This document shows positions 47,790-59,200 of a stretch of 64,000 nucleotides of DNA, in pieces; the first letter of the stretch is position 1, and every line of letters begins with the position of its first letter. A program made the position numbers and the translations under genes. The stretch spans positions 1 through 64,000 of the forward strand of contig CAKMJT010000001.1 of the NCBI GenBank assembly GCA_927407015.1, written 5' to 3'. Under the pieces are notes generated by a model. It did not search any database and was not told the DNA's origin. It saw only the letters and a program-made list of their open reading frames with translations. The stretch is from an uncultured Proteiniphilum sp. (GTDB lineage Bacteria; Bacteroidota; Bacteroidia; Bacteroidales; Dysgonomonadaceae).

Positions 47790-50201
47790 TTATAGTTTTA
47801 TGATCAATTTTTTTCCTGTGTAGCGTACGCTCCGGCCGTTTTCCTGACCGGGTTCCATTCCCTTTCCATTTTCGGGTGTCACTAGCGTGATATGGAAGGT
47901 GCGCTCCTGCAGTATACCGGGAAACGCACCCTCGCGATCACCGATGATCAGGTTTTTTTTATCATCATCCCAGCTGAAAGTGATGGTGGAAAAGAGCCCC
48001 TTCTCATAGTTGTAGTTGTCTTTCTCATCCTCGTAGAGGGTGAAGGTGCCGTCAGCACCGGGGTAGACACGTATTTCCAGGCTGTCCCAGGGTTTTTCCT
48101 CAGCATACTGCACCTCCGGACCGATGGGAAGGATGGAGCCGCTCTTCACATAGAGGGGTATGATATCAATGGGTGTCTCACGTCGGATGGTCTGCCCGCC
48201 ATTGAGCAGTTCGCCTGACCAGAAGTCGACCCATTTTGCACCTGTTGGCAGATAGAGTTCCCGGCTGCCGGTGACGGAGTAATCCTCCCGGTTTTCCCGG
48301 GTGTACATCGACTCGGTCACCGGAGCCACCAGTAGCGATTTGCCGAACAGGTACTGATCATTGATATCCAGTACCTTTCTGTCATCCGCAAAATCCATCA
48401 CCAGCGCCCTTATCATGCTGGATCGGTTGCGCGTCACATCCCACGAAGTGGAATAGATGTATGGCAGCAGCCGGTAGCGCAAACGGATAAATTTTTCAAT
48501 GGCATCATACTGTATGTCTCCTTTATGACCGAATTGATAAATCTCACGGGGTGCATCGGCTCCATGGGAACGCATCATGGGTGAGAAAGCGCCGAACTGC
48601 AGCCAACGCACGTAGAGCTCCCGATATGCAGGGTCCTGCAGTTTCCCCGGGAAATTCCAAAGGAAGAAACCGCCGATATCGCTGTTGTAATGTGGTATGG
48701 CGCAAAGAGTTAGATTGAGTCCCCCCGATATCTGATTACGGAGGGCATCCCAGGATGCGACTACATCGCCCGACCAGACGTTGGCACCGTAACGCTGTTG
48801 ACCCGCGAAGGCAGAACGGGTGAGGATGAATACCCGTTTGTCGCTCATCACCTTGCGTTGGTTGGTGTAGACCCCACCTACGGTCATCAGCGGATAGGCA
48901 TTGCGCACCTTCCGGAAGGAGCCCAGATAGGTCTGGTTGTCAAAATCTTCCGGTTTCCAGTCGAGATGGTCTGGCTCGGTGGAGTCCATCCACCAGCCAT
49001 CCATGCCGAGGGAGAGCAGGCCCTTGTTCAGATATTTCCAGTATATTTCTCTTGCCTGTGGGTGATACGCATCATATACCCTCACACCCGAGGGGTAGTC
49101 GGGATTGGGTGGCCACTTCTCTGACCCTGACTGGGGCCAGGTGATGAAGTCCATCAGCATATTGCCCTCCTTCAATTCCCTGTATGGCTTGGTCATGGGG
49201 CCGAACGATGACCAGATGGAGATGATCATATGCGCATGGAGGCGATGTACCTCCTCAACCATCCTTGCCGGGTCATAGAACTCGGGATTGAGGAACTCCA
49301 TGGCGTTCCAGAGGTAGTTGTTGCCCCAGTACTGCCAGTCCTGGATGATACCGTCGAGGGGTATCCCCAGTTCCCTGTATCTCCTGACTACACCCACCGT
49401 CTCATCCTGGCTCTTGTAACGCTCTTTGCTCTGCCAGTAACCATAGCTCCAGAGGGGAAACATGGGTACATCGCCGGTGAGTTCACGCATCGCGGCAACC
49501 ACACCATCGGCATCGCCCCCGTAGAGAAAGTAGTAATCGATGCCGTCACCCACCTCCGAGACGAGGGAGGTCTCCTGTGGCGTGTCTGTGAACTGCGTGG
49601 GTGAGTAGTTGTCCCAGAAGAGACCATATCCCTTCACCGACTGGAAGAAGGGAATGTAATCATCGGTGTTGCCCTGGATCATGCGCAGGCTTGTGTTCCT
49701 TTGATTCATCTTCCCCTGTTGCTGGATCCCCAGACCGTAGATCGCCTCATCCTCCTCCAGCAGAAAAGTCTGTCCCACGCTGTAGGTCGCACTTCCGGCA
49801 TCGTTGAAGGGGCTAAAGGTGCTTCCGGAGGGCTTTTCCGCCAGCAACAGCCTGCCTCTCTCCGTGTGGAAGAGTACCTGCCCGCTGACGCTGTTCACCT
49901 CTACGCTCAACCTGTCGCTGGAGAGCGTGATCCGATCACCTTTCGTCCCGTATCTAAGCGCACTCTTTTCCGCTGTCCTGATCACCGAGAGACTCTCTTT
50001 CGCAAAGTTGGTTCCGGTCGACCATTTCAATATGCGCACGATGACGGGAGAGAAGAATTGTACTTCTATCGTACTGTTGTCAGTGATGATCCTGGCTCCG
50101 CTAACGGTTTTCTGCCACCCGGCGGCATCAGCCACAGGGTGATAAAAGAGCAGGAGCAGCAACAATCCGGTAGCATTCCTGAATGTTTGACAATGTTTCA
50201 T
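47790..50201 (-). CDS. GH31 alpha-xylosidase/alpha-glucosidase
   Basis: GYWQSKERYKSQDETVGVVRRYRELGIPLDGIIQDWQYWGNN; MDGWWMDSTEPDHLD; FILTRSAFAGQQRYGANVWSGDVVASWDALRNQISGGL. Confidence 0.93.
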   Translation of the reverse strand: MKHCQTFRNATGLLLLLLFYHPVADAAGWQKTVSGARIITDNSTIEVQFFSPVIVRILKWSTGTNFAKESLSVIRTAEKSALRYGTKGDRITLSSDRLSVEVNSVSGQVLFHTERGRLLLAEKPSGSTFSPFNDAGSATYSVGQTFLLEEDEAIYGLGIQQQGKMNQRNTSLRMIQGNTDDYIPFFQSVKGYGLFWDNYSPTQFTDTPQETSLVSEVGDGIDYYFLYGGDADGVVAAMRELTGDVPMFPLWSYGYWQSKERYKSQDETVGVVRRYRELGIPLDGIIQDWQYWGNNYLWNAMEFLNPEFYDPARMVEEVHRLHAHMIISIWSSFGPMTKPYRELKEGNMLMDFITWPQSGSEKWPPNPDYPSGVRVYDAYHPQAREIYWKYLNKGLLSLGMDGWWMDSTEPDHLDWKPEDFDNQTYLGSFRKVRNAYPLMTVGGVYTNQRKVMSDKRVFILTRSAFAGQQRYGANVWSGDVVASWDALRNQISGGLNLTLCAIPHYNSDIGGFFLWNFPGKLQDPAYRELYVRWLQFGAFSPMMRSHGADAPREIYQFGHKGDIQYDAIEKFIRLRYRLLPYIYSTSWDVTRNRSSMIRALVMDFADDRKVLDINDQYLFGKSLLVAPVTESMYTRENREDYSVTGSRELYLPTGAKWVDFWSGELLNGGQTIRRETPIDIIPLYVKSGSILPIGPEVQYAEEKPWDSLEIRVYPGADGTFTLYEDEKDNYNYEKGLFSTITFSWDDDKKNLIIGDREGAFPGILQERTFHITLVTPENGKGMEPGQENGRSVRYTGKKLIIKL

Positions 50202-50309
50202 CGTAATCTGTTTTTCGTTGCCCAGCTGCACCGGGATCGGGTATAGAATCAATGGATCTGCAGATTCAGTGATCTGCGGTATGCTGGTTCTCCGGCAAGC
50301 CGGTTTGAT

Positions 50310-52034
50310 CTATTCCGGGAGAGCATCGTTCATCGTGGTGGCATGCAGTCCGATCAGGTTGCCGGTGAAGCCGCCCGCCACATCGGTGGAGAGGATGTCT
50401 CCGGAGACCGTTTCACCCAGATTGTGAAAGGTCTTTCCGTCTGTTGCATAGTTGAAGCGGTAAGCATCTCCCTTTGCATTGATTTGTAGTGAGAACGGTT
50501 TCTCCGTATCAATAGGCGTGCTGGCCATGATGGTTGAGAATCCTTTCTCTGTGCGCTGCAGCACCAGGTAATCCTGCTTCCCTTTCCGGGTGACACCAAA
50601 GAGATAATGAAACCGCTCGCTCTGATAGCAGACCATGCCGGCCAGCTCCTTTTCCGAGGATGGTTTGTACTGCACGGTGGTGGTGGCAGTGAAATGTCTG
50701 TGCTGTTGGCGGTGGAAGAGGGTAGAGGTGGGAGCTGTCTCCTTGAGGTTGACCGCGAACGGTGTGAGGAGAATTCCTTTTTTGTCTGCTTTAATGAACT
50801 CTTCCCGGGGACCTCTCACCCCTATCCAGCGGTAGTCCGGCGCTGTCGACCGGAAATCATCCTGAAAGGTGAAATTACCGTTGGGAAAGAACTCCTCCCT
50901 GCCGGTTTTATTCGACACGCCTTCCGGCATTTTCAGCTTCGGCATCATGGGCACCAGCCCGTTCTCAAACACGGGGTACCTGCCACTCCAGTCAACCGGA
51001 AGGATAAATGTTTCACGACCGGTGTTCACCCTGTTCTGTTCATTGGGGCGGATAGCCAGGAAAACACCGTAATATTTCCCGTCGGGACCCTCAACCAGGT
51101 CGGCATGTCCTGCCCAGTCCACCTTGTTTTCCCGGTCGGGATGCAGGTAACGCTGCGACAGAATGGGGTTGTTGGCAGCCGGCGTATAGGGACCCTTGGG
51201 GTGATCGCTGGTGAAGATCACCTCACTGTGCCAGTCACCGGTACCCCCTTCGGCACACATCAGGTAATAGGTACCCTCTTTTTTGTAGATATGGGGTGCC
51301 TCAATCCAGATCGGTTGCCGGGTAATATCTACTCCGCCATCAACAATAATCTGGTCGCTGCCGGGGATCACCTGATCCTTCTCCATGTCATACTCCCATA
51401 TCTTGATCACCCGGTGACCCTCATACAGCTCTTTGCCTCTGTCGGGTGCATCATTGTGGACCACATAGGCCTTGCCATCGTCATCGAAGAAGAGAGAGGG
51501 GTCGATACCGCTGAAATTGAGTTTCTGCACCTCGCTCCATCCCTTCAGGGGGTCTTTTGTTTTCACCACCATATTTCCAATGTTGCCGGCAATCTGGGTG
51601 GTGATCATGTAAAAAGTATCATTGTTGGGGTTGTACTTGATGGCCGGAGCGTAGATCCCCGCACTGATGCCGCTGTCATGCACGATCAGCTGCGATTTCC
51701 GGTCGAGAACATGGCCAATCTGCTTCCAATTCACCAGGTCGTTGGAGTGGAAGATGGGGACTCCGGGGAACATGGCAAAAGAGGAAGTTACAAGGAAATA
51801 ATCTTCTCCTTTGCGGGTAACGGAGGGGTCTGGATAACAGCCCTGCAGGATCGGATTATAGAATTCATCCGGTTGCAGCGGGTTCTCTTCGTACACAGGA
51901 TCTTCACCCTGATAGATAAATTGACTGAAAACGGGGTGGTTTGAGCTAACTCTCTTTTGGGCGTTGATCCCGGTAACGGTAAACGACAAAGTTAATGCAG
52001 TCAGCTGTAGCGTGAGATTCATTGTTCGGTTCAT
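50310..52034 (-). CDS. GH43 beta-xylosidase/arabinofuranosidase with C-terminal beta-sandwich domain
   Basis: YNPILQGCYPDPSVTRKGEDYFLVTSSFAMFPGVPIFHSNDLVNWKQIGHVL; FSGIDPSLFFDDDGKAY; PIWIEAPHIYKKEGTYYLMCAEGG. Confidence 0.93.
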   Translation of the reverse strand: MNRTMNLTLQLTALTLSFTVTGINAQKRVSSNHPVFSQFIYQGEDPVYEENPLQPDEFYNPILQGCYPDPSVTRKGEDYFLVTSSFAMFPGVPIFHSNDLVNWKQIGHVLDRKSQLIVHDSGISAGIYAPAIKYNPNNDTFYMITTQIAGNIGNMVVKTKDPLKGWSEVQKLNFSGIDPSLFFDDDGKAYVVHNDAPDRGKELYEGHRVIKIWEYDMEKDQVIPGSDQIIVDGGVDITRQPIWIEAPHIYKKEGTYYLMCAEGGTGDWHSEVIFTSDHPKGPYTPAANNPILSQRYLHPDRENKVDWAGHADLVEGPDGKYYGVFLAIRPNEQNRVNTGRETFILPVDWSGRYPVFENGLVPMMPKLKMPEGVSNKTGREEFFPNGNFTFQDDFRSTAPDYRWIGVRGPREEFIKADKKGILLTPFAVNLKETAPTSTLFHRQQHRHFTATTTVQYKPSSEKELAGMVCYQSERFHYLFGVTRKGKQDYLVLQRTEKGFSTIMASTPIDTEKPFSLQINAKGDAYRFNYATDGKTFHNLGETVSGDILSTDVAGGFTGNLIGLHATTMNDALPE

Positions 52035-52154
52035 TGCGGGGAAGTATTATTTGCAGGTGAATTTATATCAACACGACAAATATATGACTCTGCATGAGAA
52101 CAGCATCCTGATTTTGGATAGTTAATTCACTTTTATAGATAAAACAGAACTACA

Positions 52155-55100
52155 TCACAACTTGGAAGGAGATTTACCAAAATAAGCTTTAAAGGCAGCA
52201 CTAAAATACTTTACACTGGAGAAACCACATAACTCACTCACCTCTGTGATGGTATATGTACCCGACTGAATTAATTTCAAGGCATGATTCAACCGGATGC
52301 TTCTGATGAAATCGATAGGCGACAGGTCCGTCAGCGATTTGATCTTTTTATAGAGAAGGGATGAACTGACGTTCATTTCTGACGCGAAGGTCTCTTTGTT
52401 GAACGCTGAATTATCCATATTGGCATGTACCACAGACACTGCTTTCCTGACAAATTGATCGTCCAGTTCATTCAGGTAGATAGGTTCACCCTCTTCCTCA
52501 TCGATGAGTCGAAGGGCTTTTTCTCTGACCGTCCTACGGTTTTGAATGATATTGGATATGCGTTGAAGCAGCAATGTCATATCGAACGGTTTTGTCAGAT
52601 AATCATCCGCACCCAGCCCCAGTCCGTGTAACTGCTGCGATTTCTCATTCAATGCGGTCAGCAGAATAACCGGTATATGGGAGGTTTCGTAGGTTGATTT
52701 GATGAGCCGGCATAATTCAAAACCATCCATATTGGGCATCATGACATCCGAGATAATCAAATCGGGCAATTTTTTCTGCACCATACTCCAGGCCTCCTGA
52801 CCATCTTTTGCGACAGCTATTTTGTATTTGCGTTGTAATGATTGCTGCAGAAACTTTTTTAAATCATCATTGTCTTCCACAATCAGGAGTTGTTCTTTTT
52901 GATCGCTGTCGGGTTGGTTTTCCGGGATGGATTCGTCCTTGATGAGGAGTTGCGAGGCATGATTTTCATTTCGTGGTGCACCCGCAGAGAATGATGGAGA
53001 AGTCGCCGTGACCTCCTTATAGGGTATGATGATGCGAAACAGTGAACCTTCATTCTCTTTGCTCTCCAGCGATACGGTACCATTGTGCATGGCTACGTAG
53101 TTCTTGACCAGCAACAGACCGATACCCGAACCCACAATGGTTGAGTTGACCACATTGTCGCCTCTGTAAAACTCTCTGAAGAGTTTTTTCCGGGCATTTT
53201 CTGAAATTCCCAGACCATGATCCTTTACCTCCAGCATCCATTTATTTGGGTCACTGGTCAGTTTGATCTCAATCTCACCCTCCGGATGTGAATATTTGAT
53301 GGCATTCGATATCAGGTTGTCGATCACTTTCTCAATTTTCAGTTCATCCACTGCCGTCACATAGGACTCTTTGTCAGCGCTGAACAGAAGCTTTATCCCG
53401 TGTTTCAGGGCTGCTGCATCGAACATTGACTTTCGCTGACTTACAATCCTAACCACATCGGTCATCACAAAAAAGGCCTGCCCTTTTCCGATATCCACCT
53501 TCTGGAAATCGAGCAATTGATTGGCCACATAGGATAGACGTTCAGACTGCTCCGTGGCCAGATTGAGGTAATAACGTCCTTCACCCGACAGGTTTTTTTC
53601 CTTGTTCAGCTCCTCAATAGGTGCATTGATAAGGGTCAGGGATGTGCGGATGTCATGAGCCATGTTGGTGAAAAAACGGATCTTATCTTCTGCATGGTGT
53701 TGTCTGATCTGGTTAATATAATACCTGAGGGCAAAGAACAGTATGGATACCATTACAAAGAATACCCCCAGACGGAACAAGACTGTATTCCACCAGGGAG
53801 GGGTGATATGAATCAGTAGTGATCGCTCGTTGATAATCTGTTTCATTGAGCTGTCGTACATGCGTATTTTCAGCGTATAGTCGCCACTGGGCATACTGGC
53901 ATAGGTGATAGCCCTGGAGTTGGCTGGCTGGGTCCACTCCCCGTCAATCCCTTCCATCTTCCATGAGAATTTGGAATAGAGAGCGGTGGTGCCGATGGGT
54001 AGAAAATCCAGCGTCAATGTATTTTGATTATACTTCAGTGATATCTCCTGTAATTCATCCAGCGGAGAGTCGATTGTCACAAAAGGACTGTTTCGCAATG
54101 AACGGCCTGAAATGACGATATCCTGAAAATAAATTCTCCCTTTGGAAGGTGAAAAGAGTACAGCGTCGGGTTCGAACATCAAGGCACCGCTGCTGGTACC
54201 CCAGATGAGTTGTCCGTTCGTTAATTGCAGTGATGCGTTCTGATTGAAAGAGACATTGAAAAAAGGAGGCAGCGATGAGAAAACAAGCATGTTTTTCTCC
54301 TCCATATCAAATTTACAGAGTCCCGATTCTGTCCCCAGCCATAAGTATTTCCCTTCCCTGAGGATACTGTTCACATAGTTAGAGGGCAATCCGGTATCGG
54401 TTGTGAATTTTTCAACCGTATTGTCTCTCAGGTTGTACCGCACCAGCCCATCTCCCGAGGTTGCCATCCATACATTATCACCAATGATGATCAGATCATA
54501 CAGGAGATAACCATCCAGTATGGTGCGGGTCTGGGCTGTTTGTATGTCCAGCAGCGATAATCCGTAGGTACAGGCCAACAGGAGATTACCGGGGGAGTGT
54601 TCGGCAAAAGCATAGACCGGTTGAAAAGGATATTCCATAAAACGGTTTTCTCTTTCTATATAACGGAAGATCTGACCCAGGGGACTCCCCATCCAAAGAT
54701 CACCGCGGCTGTCTTTGAAAATATCAAAGATATAATTGTTGGTCAGGGATGAATGGTCATCTTCGCTCGAATAATGGGCTATCTCCCTGCCGGATGTACC
54801 ATCGATGACGTATACGCCGGATGAGTAGGTCCCGGCCCAGATATTGCCTTTCCTGTCCTCACACAGAGAGAGGAACACTTGTGCCTGCTCCTGTTCGTTC
54901 TGATAAAACGTACGCCAGCTGTCTGTTGAGACATACCAGCAACTCACTCCGTTATTGGTTGCAAACCAGATGTTACCCCGATTGTCTTCAATGACTTTGT
55001 TTACGTTATCATTACTCAGTGAGTTGGCATTGTTGATTTGATGTGTGATCTGAGTAATGTCAGCCGATCCCTGGTCAAAATAGGACAATCCACCACTATA

Positions 55101-56042
55101 GGTGCAAATCCAGACACGTTTATGCGGGTCAAGAAAAATATCATAAACCCCATTGCCCTTCAACGACAAGGGATTATCTGCATTTTCCTTATAGATGTTC
55201 AATACCTTGCTGCCGTCCTTTGACAATTCCCAAATACCCTGTCCGTCTATCCCGACCATCAGTGTTGAATCTGTGTTCGCTTCAATGGCGTAAATCGGTT
55301 GTTTGGGAAAAGGATGCAGCAGTGATTCCCTAAAAATATTTCTCTTCACATCAAACAAATATAGGCCATCAGAACTTGTCCCTACCCATAGCTTATCATC
55401 CGCTTTATTGTAAAAGAGTTTTGTGACTTTAACCGTATTATTGTCCGTGTATTTGAATATCTGGCGGTCTGAAAGTGAATGGGTGTTCATGAGCCAGAAT
55501 CCGTTATTGGTCCCCATCAACAGATGAATATCATCGTACCATTCCAAATCCTGTACTTCGGCATATTTCTCTTTCCCCAAGTGGATCAGCTTGTTATCCT
55601 GAAATTTATACAAACCAGTAGTGGCCGCAATCAGTAAAGAGCCATTGTTGTCAATTACGATCCTGTTTAGCACCAGATGACTGTCATTCAGTGGCTTGCG
55701 GATATCTACCAACAGGTCAAACCGGTCAAAAACAGCATTATAATAAAAAATCTGTCCGTTGTTGGTATATGCCAGCAACGAATCCTTTTCATACAGTAGT
55801 TTTGTATTGATGATGTTGGGTGTTTCGTATGGCAACTGATAGATATGGTAACTGTTATCCGTTAGCCGAAGCACACCAATTTTGGAGGAAGCCCAGATAA
55901 ATCCGTTCTTGTCCCTGCAAACAGAAGCGATCTCTCTCATGCTGATTCCATGAATGGTGTTGATATCATAGAACTTTACATTGGAGGAATAGCTGACAAG
56001 AATGGAAAAAAAGAAAGCGGCTATGAATAATCTGGTTTTCAT
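52155..56042 (-). CDS. Hybrid two-component system regulator (propeller sensor, Y_Y_Y, HisKA, HATPase, REC, AraC HTH)
   Basis: 1295 aa; FFTNMAHDIRTSLTLINAPIEEL, LIVEDNDDLKKFLQQSL..LIISDVMMPNMDGFELCRLIK, C-terminal IRLNHALKLIQSGTYTITEVSELCGFSSVKYFSAAFKAYFGKSPSKL. Confidence 0.96.
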   Translation of the reverse strand: MKTRLFIAAFFFSILVSYSSNVKFYDINTIHGISMREIASVCRDKNGFIWASSKIGVLRLTDNSYHIYQLPYETPNIINTKLLYEKDSLLAYTNNGQIFYYNAVFDRFDLLVDIRKPLNDSHLVLNRIVIDNNGSLLIAATTGLYKFQDNKLIHLGKEKYAEVQDLEWYDDIHLLMGTNNGFWLMNTHSLSDRQIFKYTDNNTVKVTKLFYNKADDKLWVGTSSDGLYLFDVKRNIFRESLLHPFPKQPIYAIEANTDSTLMVGIDGQGIWELSKDGSKVLNIYKENADNPLSLKGNGVYDIFLDPHKRVWICTYSGGLSYFDQGSADITQITHQINNANSLSNDNVNKVIEDNRGNIWFATNNGVSCWYVSTDSWRTFYQNEQEQAQVFLSLCEDRKGNIWAGTYSSGVYVIDGTSGREIAHYSSEDDHSSLTNNYIFDIFKDSRGDLWMGSPLGQIFRYIERENRFMEYPFQPVYAFAEHSPGNLLLACTYGLSLLDIQTAQTRTILDGYLLYDLIIIGDNVWMATSGDGLVRYNLRDNTVEKFTTDTGLPSNYVNSILREGKYLWLGTESGLCKFDMEEKNMLVFSSLPPFFNVSFNQNASLQLTNGQLIWGTSSGALMFEPDAVLFSPSKGRIYFQDIVISGRSLRNSPFVTIDSPLDELQEISLKYNQNTLTLDFLPIGTTALYSKFSWKMEGIDGEWTQPANSRAITYASMPSGDYTLKIRMYDSSMKQIINERSLLIHITPPWWNTVLFRLGVFFVMVSILFFALRYYINQIRQHHAEDKIRFFTNMAHDIRTSLTLINAPIEELNKEKNLSGEGRYYLNLATEQSERLSYVANQLLDFQKVDIGKGQAFFVMTDVVRIVSQRKSMFDAAALKHGIKLLFSADKESYVTAVDELKIEKVIDNLISNAIKYSHPEGEIEIKLTSDPNKWMLEVKDHGLGISENARKKLFREFYRGDNVVNSTIVGSGIGLLLVKNYVAMHNGTVSLESKENEGSLFRIIIPYKEVTATSPSFSAGAPRNENHASQLLIKDESIPENQPDSDQKEQLLIVEDNDDLKKFLQQSLQRKYKIAVAKDGQEAWSMVQKKLPDLIISDVMMPNMDGFELCRLIKSTYETSHIPVILLTALNEKSQQLHGLGLGADDYLTKPFDMTLLLQRISNIIQNRRTVREKALRLIDEEEGEPIYLNELDDQFVRKAVSVVHANMDNSAFNKETFASEMNVSSSLLYKKIKSLTDLSPIDFIRSIRLNHALKLIQSGTYTITEVSELCGFSSVKYFSAAFKAYFGKSPSKL

Positions 56043-56223
56043 TGACAGTTTACTTATTGGAACTCAATCAAACAGTTTCCGGGAATCACTATAGTCATCA
56101 ATGGGAGCGATACCTCCGGCATCGTTGACAGCACAAGCAATCTTCAAAGATAGTAACAATTGCTTAAAAAAACATAAACGTTTCCGGATTCTTTCGATTT
56201 GCAGCCAATTGCTTACCTCTGTT

Positions 56224-59200
56224 TTATTTATTCATCTGATCATAGGTGATACCCCTGTTTTTTATGTGAAAATAGTCAAAGGAAACAGTAAATGGAGAAT
56301 TCGGTTTGGTCGTATCGGAATCAAACCAGAAGGTGCTGGTCATGCTCTGCGTGATGATGCCGTCACAGGCAATCAGACCCACCCTGACATCCCGCAATGT
56401 AGCATCGGCCCTTCCGAGCTCTTTGTACTCCCTGCCGTCGGTTGAATAGAAGGCAGTGTAGCGGGCCCCCTCCTTGATCAGTCGCAGGTAGAGGTGTTGA
56501 TCACCGGTGATCATCTCCTTCAGATCGAACGATGCCACCGATCGAGCAATATCATTCTCCTCCACCAGCAGGTCGATGGTGCCCGGCTGTGGCCCTTTCT
56601 GGCGGGTGGTCTTGGTTACTGCACGGAGCATCAGCTTCACGAAGTTGTGGTCGTCCTGCCATGCAATGATTCCTGCATTCTCCGGTTGTGAGGGAGCCCG
56701 TGAGCCAAATAGTTTTGTCTCTATGGTCCAGTCGTTATTGGCACTCTGCAGGAGCACGTTGCGGGCGTTGTTGCTCTTCTCTGAGATATCCCCCTTTTCG
56801 GTGGTGATGGTGAGTGATCCGGGATGGGCTGTGAAGGAGTGGTTGACTCTGTTTTCCCTGATCCATTTCCACTGTGATCCGGGTTGGCTCCCGTTGAATT
56901 CATCGCTCAGAGAGGGGCGATCGAAATGCAGATAGTAACTGTTCTCTTCCATCGTATGGTAATCAATAAAGCGTATGATGGCTGTGCCGGGAATGGTAGA
57001 CGCCTGTTCTACTTCCACGCCGATTCCTTCGCTTATAGCTTCTGCTTTCACTACCGGAATGGCGGATTGTTCCTTCATCAGGAAGCTGTATGCCTTCACT
57101 TCCGGTTTGAACGACGGAAGCGGTATGCCGTTCACGCTGATGGTGGCAGGTGTCAGGTCGGGAACCACCTTGACCGGGTAGCTGTCGGATACTGTGGTGC
57201 CGTTGTAAGTAACGTAGGCGAAGACGGAAGCAACTCCCGGGAGTTCTGCTGTGATTGTTCCGTTTTGGTCCACACTCACCACCGATGGGTTGTTGCTTTT
57301 ATAGACGATGTGTGACTCATCGATTGCGATAAAGCTGTCGTCCAGCAGTGTTGCCGTCAGGCGGGTCTGTGCCGTTTCTCCCGGTTGCAGGATTATATTA
57401 TCCGTCTCTGCGACTACCGTCTCCAATATCGGCTTGAATTGTCCCTTCATCACCGCTTCCACACTGCCCCTGATGTCGCGGGATGAAGCGCCTACCTCGA
57501 AGGTGTAGTTTCCCTGGTCGAATGTGTTGTGGTTTTGCTCCGCCTCCCAGTACCAGAGATCAGCGCAATCGATGTCGATGTAAACGGTTTTGGTCTGTCC
57601 GGCGGGGATGGTGACCCTTTTGAACCCTTTCAACCGTTTGAGCGGCCGTCCTTTCGCCTGGGCATCGGCTGTCCTGAGGTAGACCTGTACAATCTCGTCG
57701 CCGTCCATTGCTCCGTTGTTGGTGACATCTAAGGAGATGGTTATTTTGTCATAGGGAGTGATCTCTTTCTTACTGATACTGAAGTCACCATAATCAAAAG
57801 AGGTATAGGAGAGTCCGTATCCGAATTCGTAGGAGACCTCCTTGTCGAAATACCAGTAGGTCCTGCCGTTCCGGGTCTCATCACCCCGTAGTGCGTAATC
57901 GCCGAACTCAGGAAGGTCATTGACGGAGCGATACCAGGTGACGCTACTCTTTCCGCCGGGATTGACTTCGCCGAACAGGATCTTTGCCATGGCCGTTCCC
58001 TGTGCCTGACCGTTATAGCCGGTGTAAATCAATCCGGGAATGTGCGGGTTCTGCTTGATGGCTTCCACCTCCACCATGCCCATTGTTTGCATCACCACGA
58101 TGGTATTGGGATTGACAGCAGCCACCGCCTCTATCAGCTCCATCTGATTGCCAGGAAGGGAGAGGGAGAAGCGGTCGGATTCCTCTCTGCCGGTATTCTG
58201 GTCTGTGCCCACGAATATGAGTGCCACATCGGCTGCGGCCACCCTGTTGAGTGTCTCGGGGTCTACTGACTCCGGTTGCGGCTCCCGAAAGACAACATAA
58301 AGATCCTGCGGTCCTGTGATACCCAGTGTGTTTACCTTTACCGGAAGGGTAACCCCTCTGCCGAAGGAGCGGTCACCCTCTGCCCTTTCAACCCGCTGTG
58401 AAGCAATGATATTACCGGTAGCCGCACCCACTCTTACCTCAATGGTACCTCCACTTTGTGCCACATTCAATTGCAGGATCAGCGAATCGAGATGGGTCAG
58501 GTTGATGTTGTGGTAGGCTGTCCAGTCGCCATCCTTGATCCCCTGCAGGGTGGGGTTGCCAAACCGTTCCGTGGCGATGATGCCGGGAGCAGCCGCATCG
58601 AAGTCGGTGGCGTTGTACTCTTTGCGGTCACCGCTGCTGCTGCGTGTGGTGAAGCTGCGCAGTGTAAAGAAATCGGTTCTACGGCTCGTATTCCCTCCCT
58701 CACCGTGGAACAGCTCGATGGGGAGATTGTGTTGTTCGATATAAGTACGCAATCCCTGCAGGTGGGAGATGCTCAGGTGTCCTTCCACCGGACCGGAGTA
58801 ATCACCCAGCTCCACCCTGTCGGCCTGTGGTCCCAGGACGGCGATAGTCCTGATCTTCGCGGACTGTAACGGGAGTGCTTTTGTGGCGGTGGATGCCACC
58901 GGTTCATTTTTCAGCAGGACGGGGCTTTTCGTAGCGATTTCCAGTGCCAGATCGTTGTGCGCAGGGTCGTTGATGATGTCGGGTCTGAGCCTGGAGTAGG
59001 GGACGATGGCAAGAGGGTCAAACTCGCCCAGCCGCATGCGGATGGTCATCATATTGATCAATGCCCTGTCGATATCAGCCATGGTGATCAGGCCCTGTTG
59101 CAGTGCTTCCAGCGCATTGCTCTGGTACTCTCCCCCGCAGTCAGAGTCTACTCCGGCCTTCAAACCGGCAGCAGTGGCCTCCACGCCATCCTTCAGGAAG

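Noticed and set aside
50607-51944. 445-aa plus-strand ORF
   Set aside because: Antisense to a clear GH43 gene; no motif of its own.
52155-56042. HTCS regulator as a novel fusion
   Set aside because: Standard Bacteroidota domain order; ordinary for a polysaccharide utilization locus.
56145-56152. Minus-strand TATCTTTG upstream of the HTCS gene
   Set aside because: Good -7 sequence but no -33 partner at the expected distance; too weak to list as a feature.
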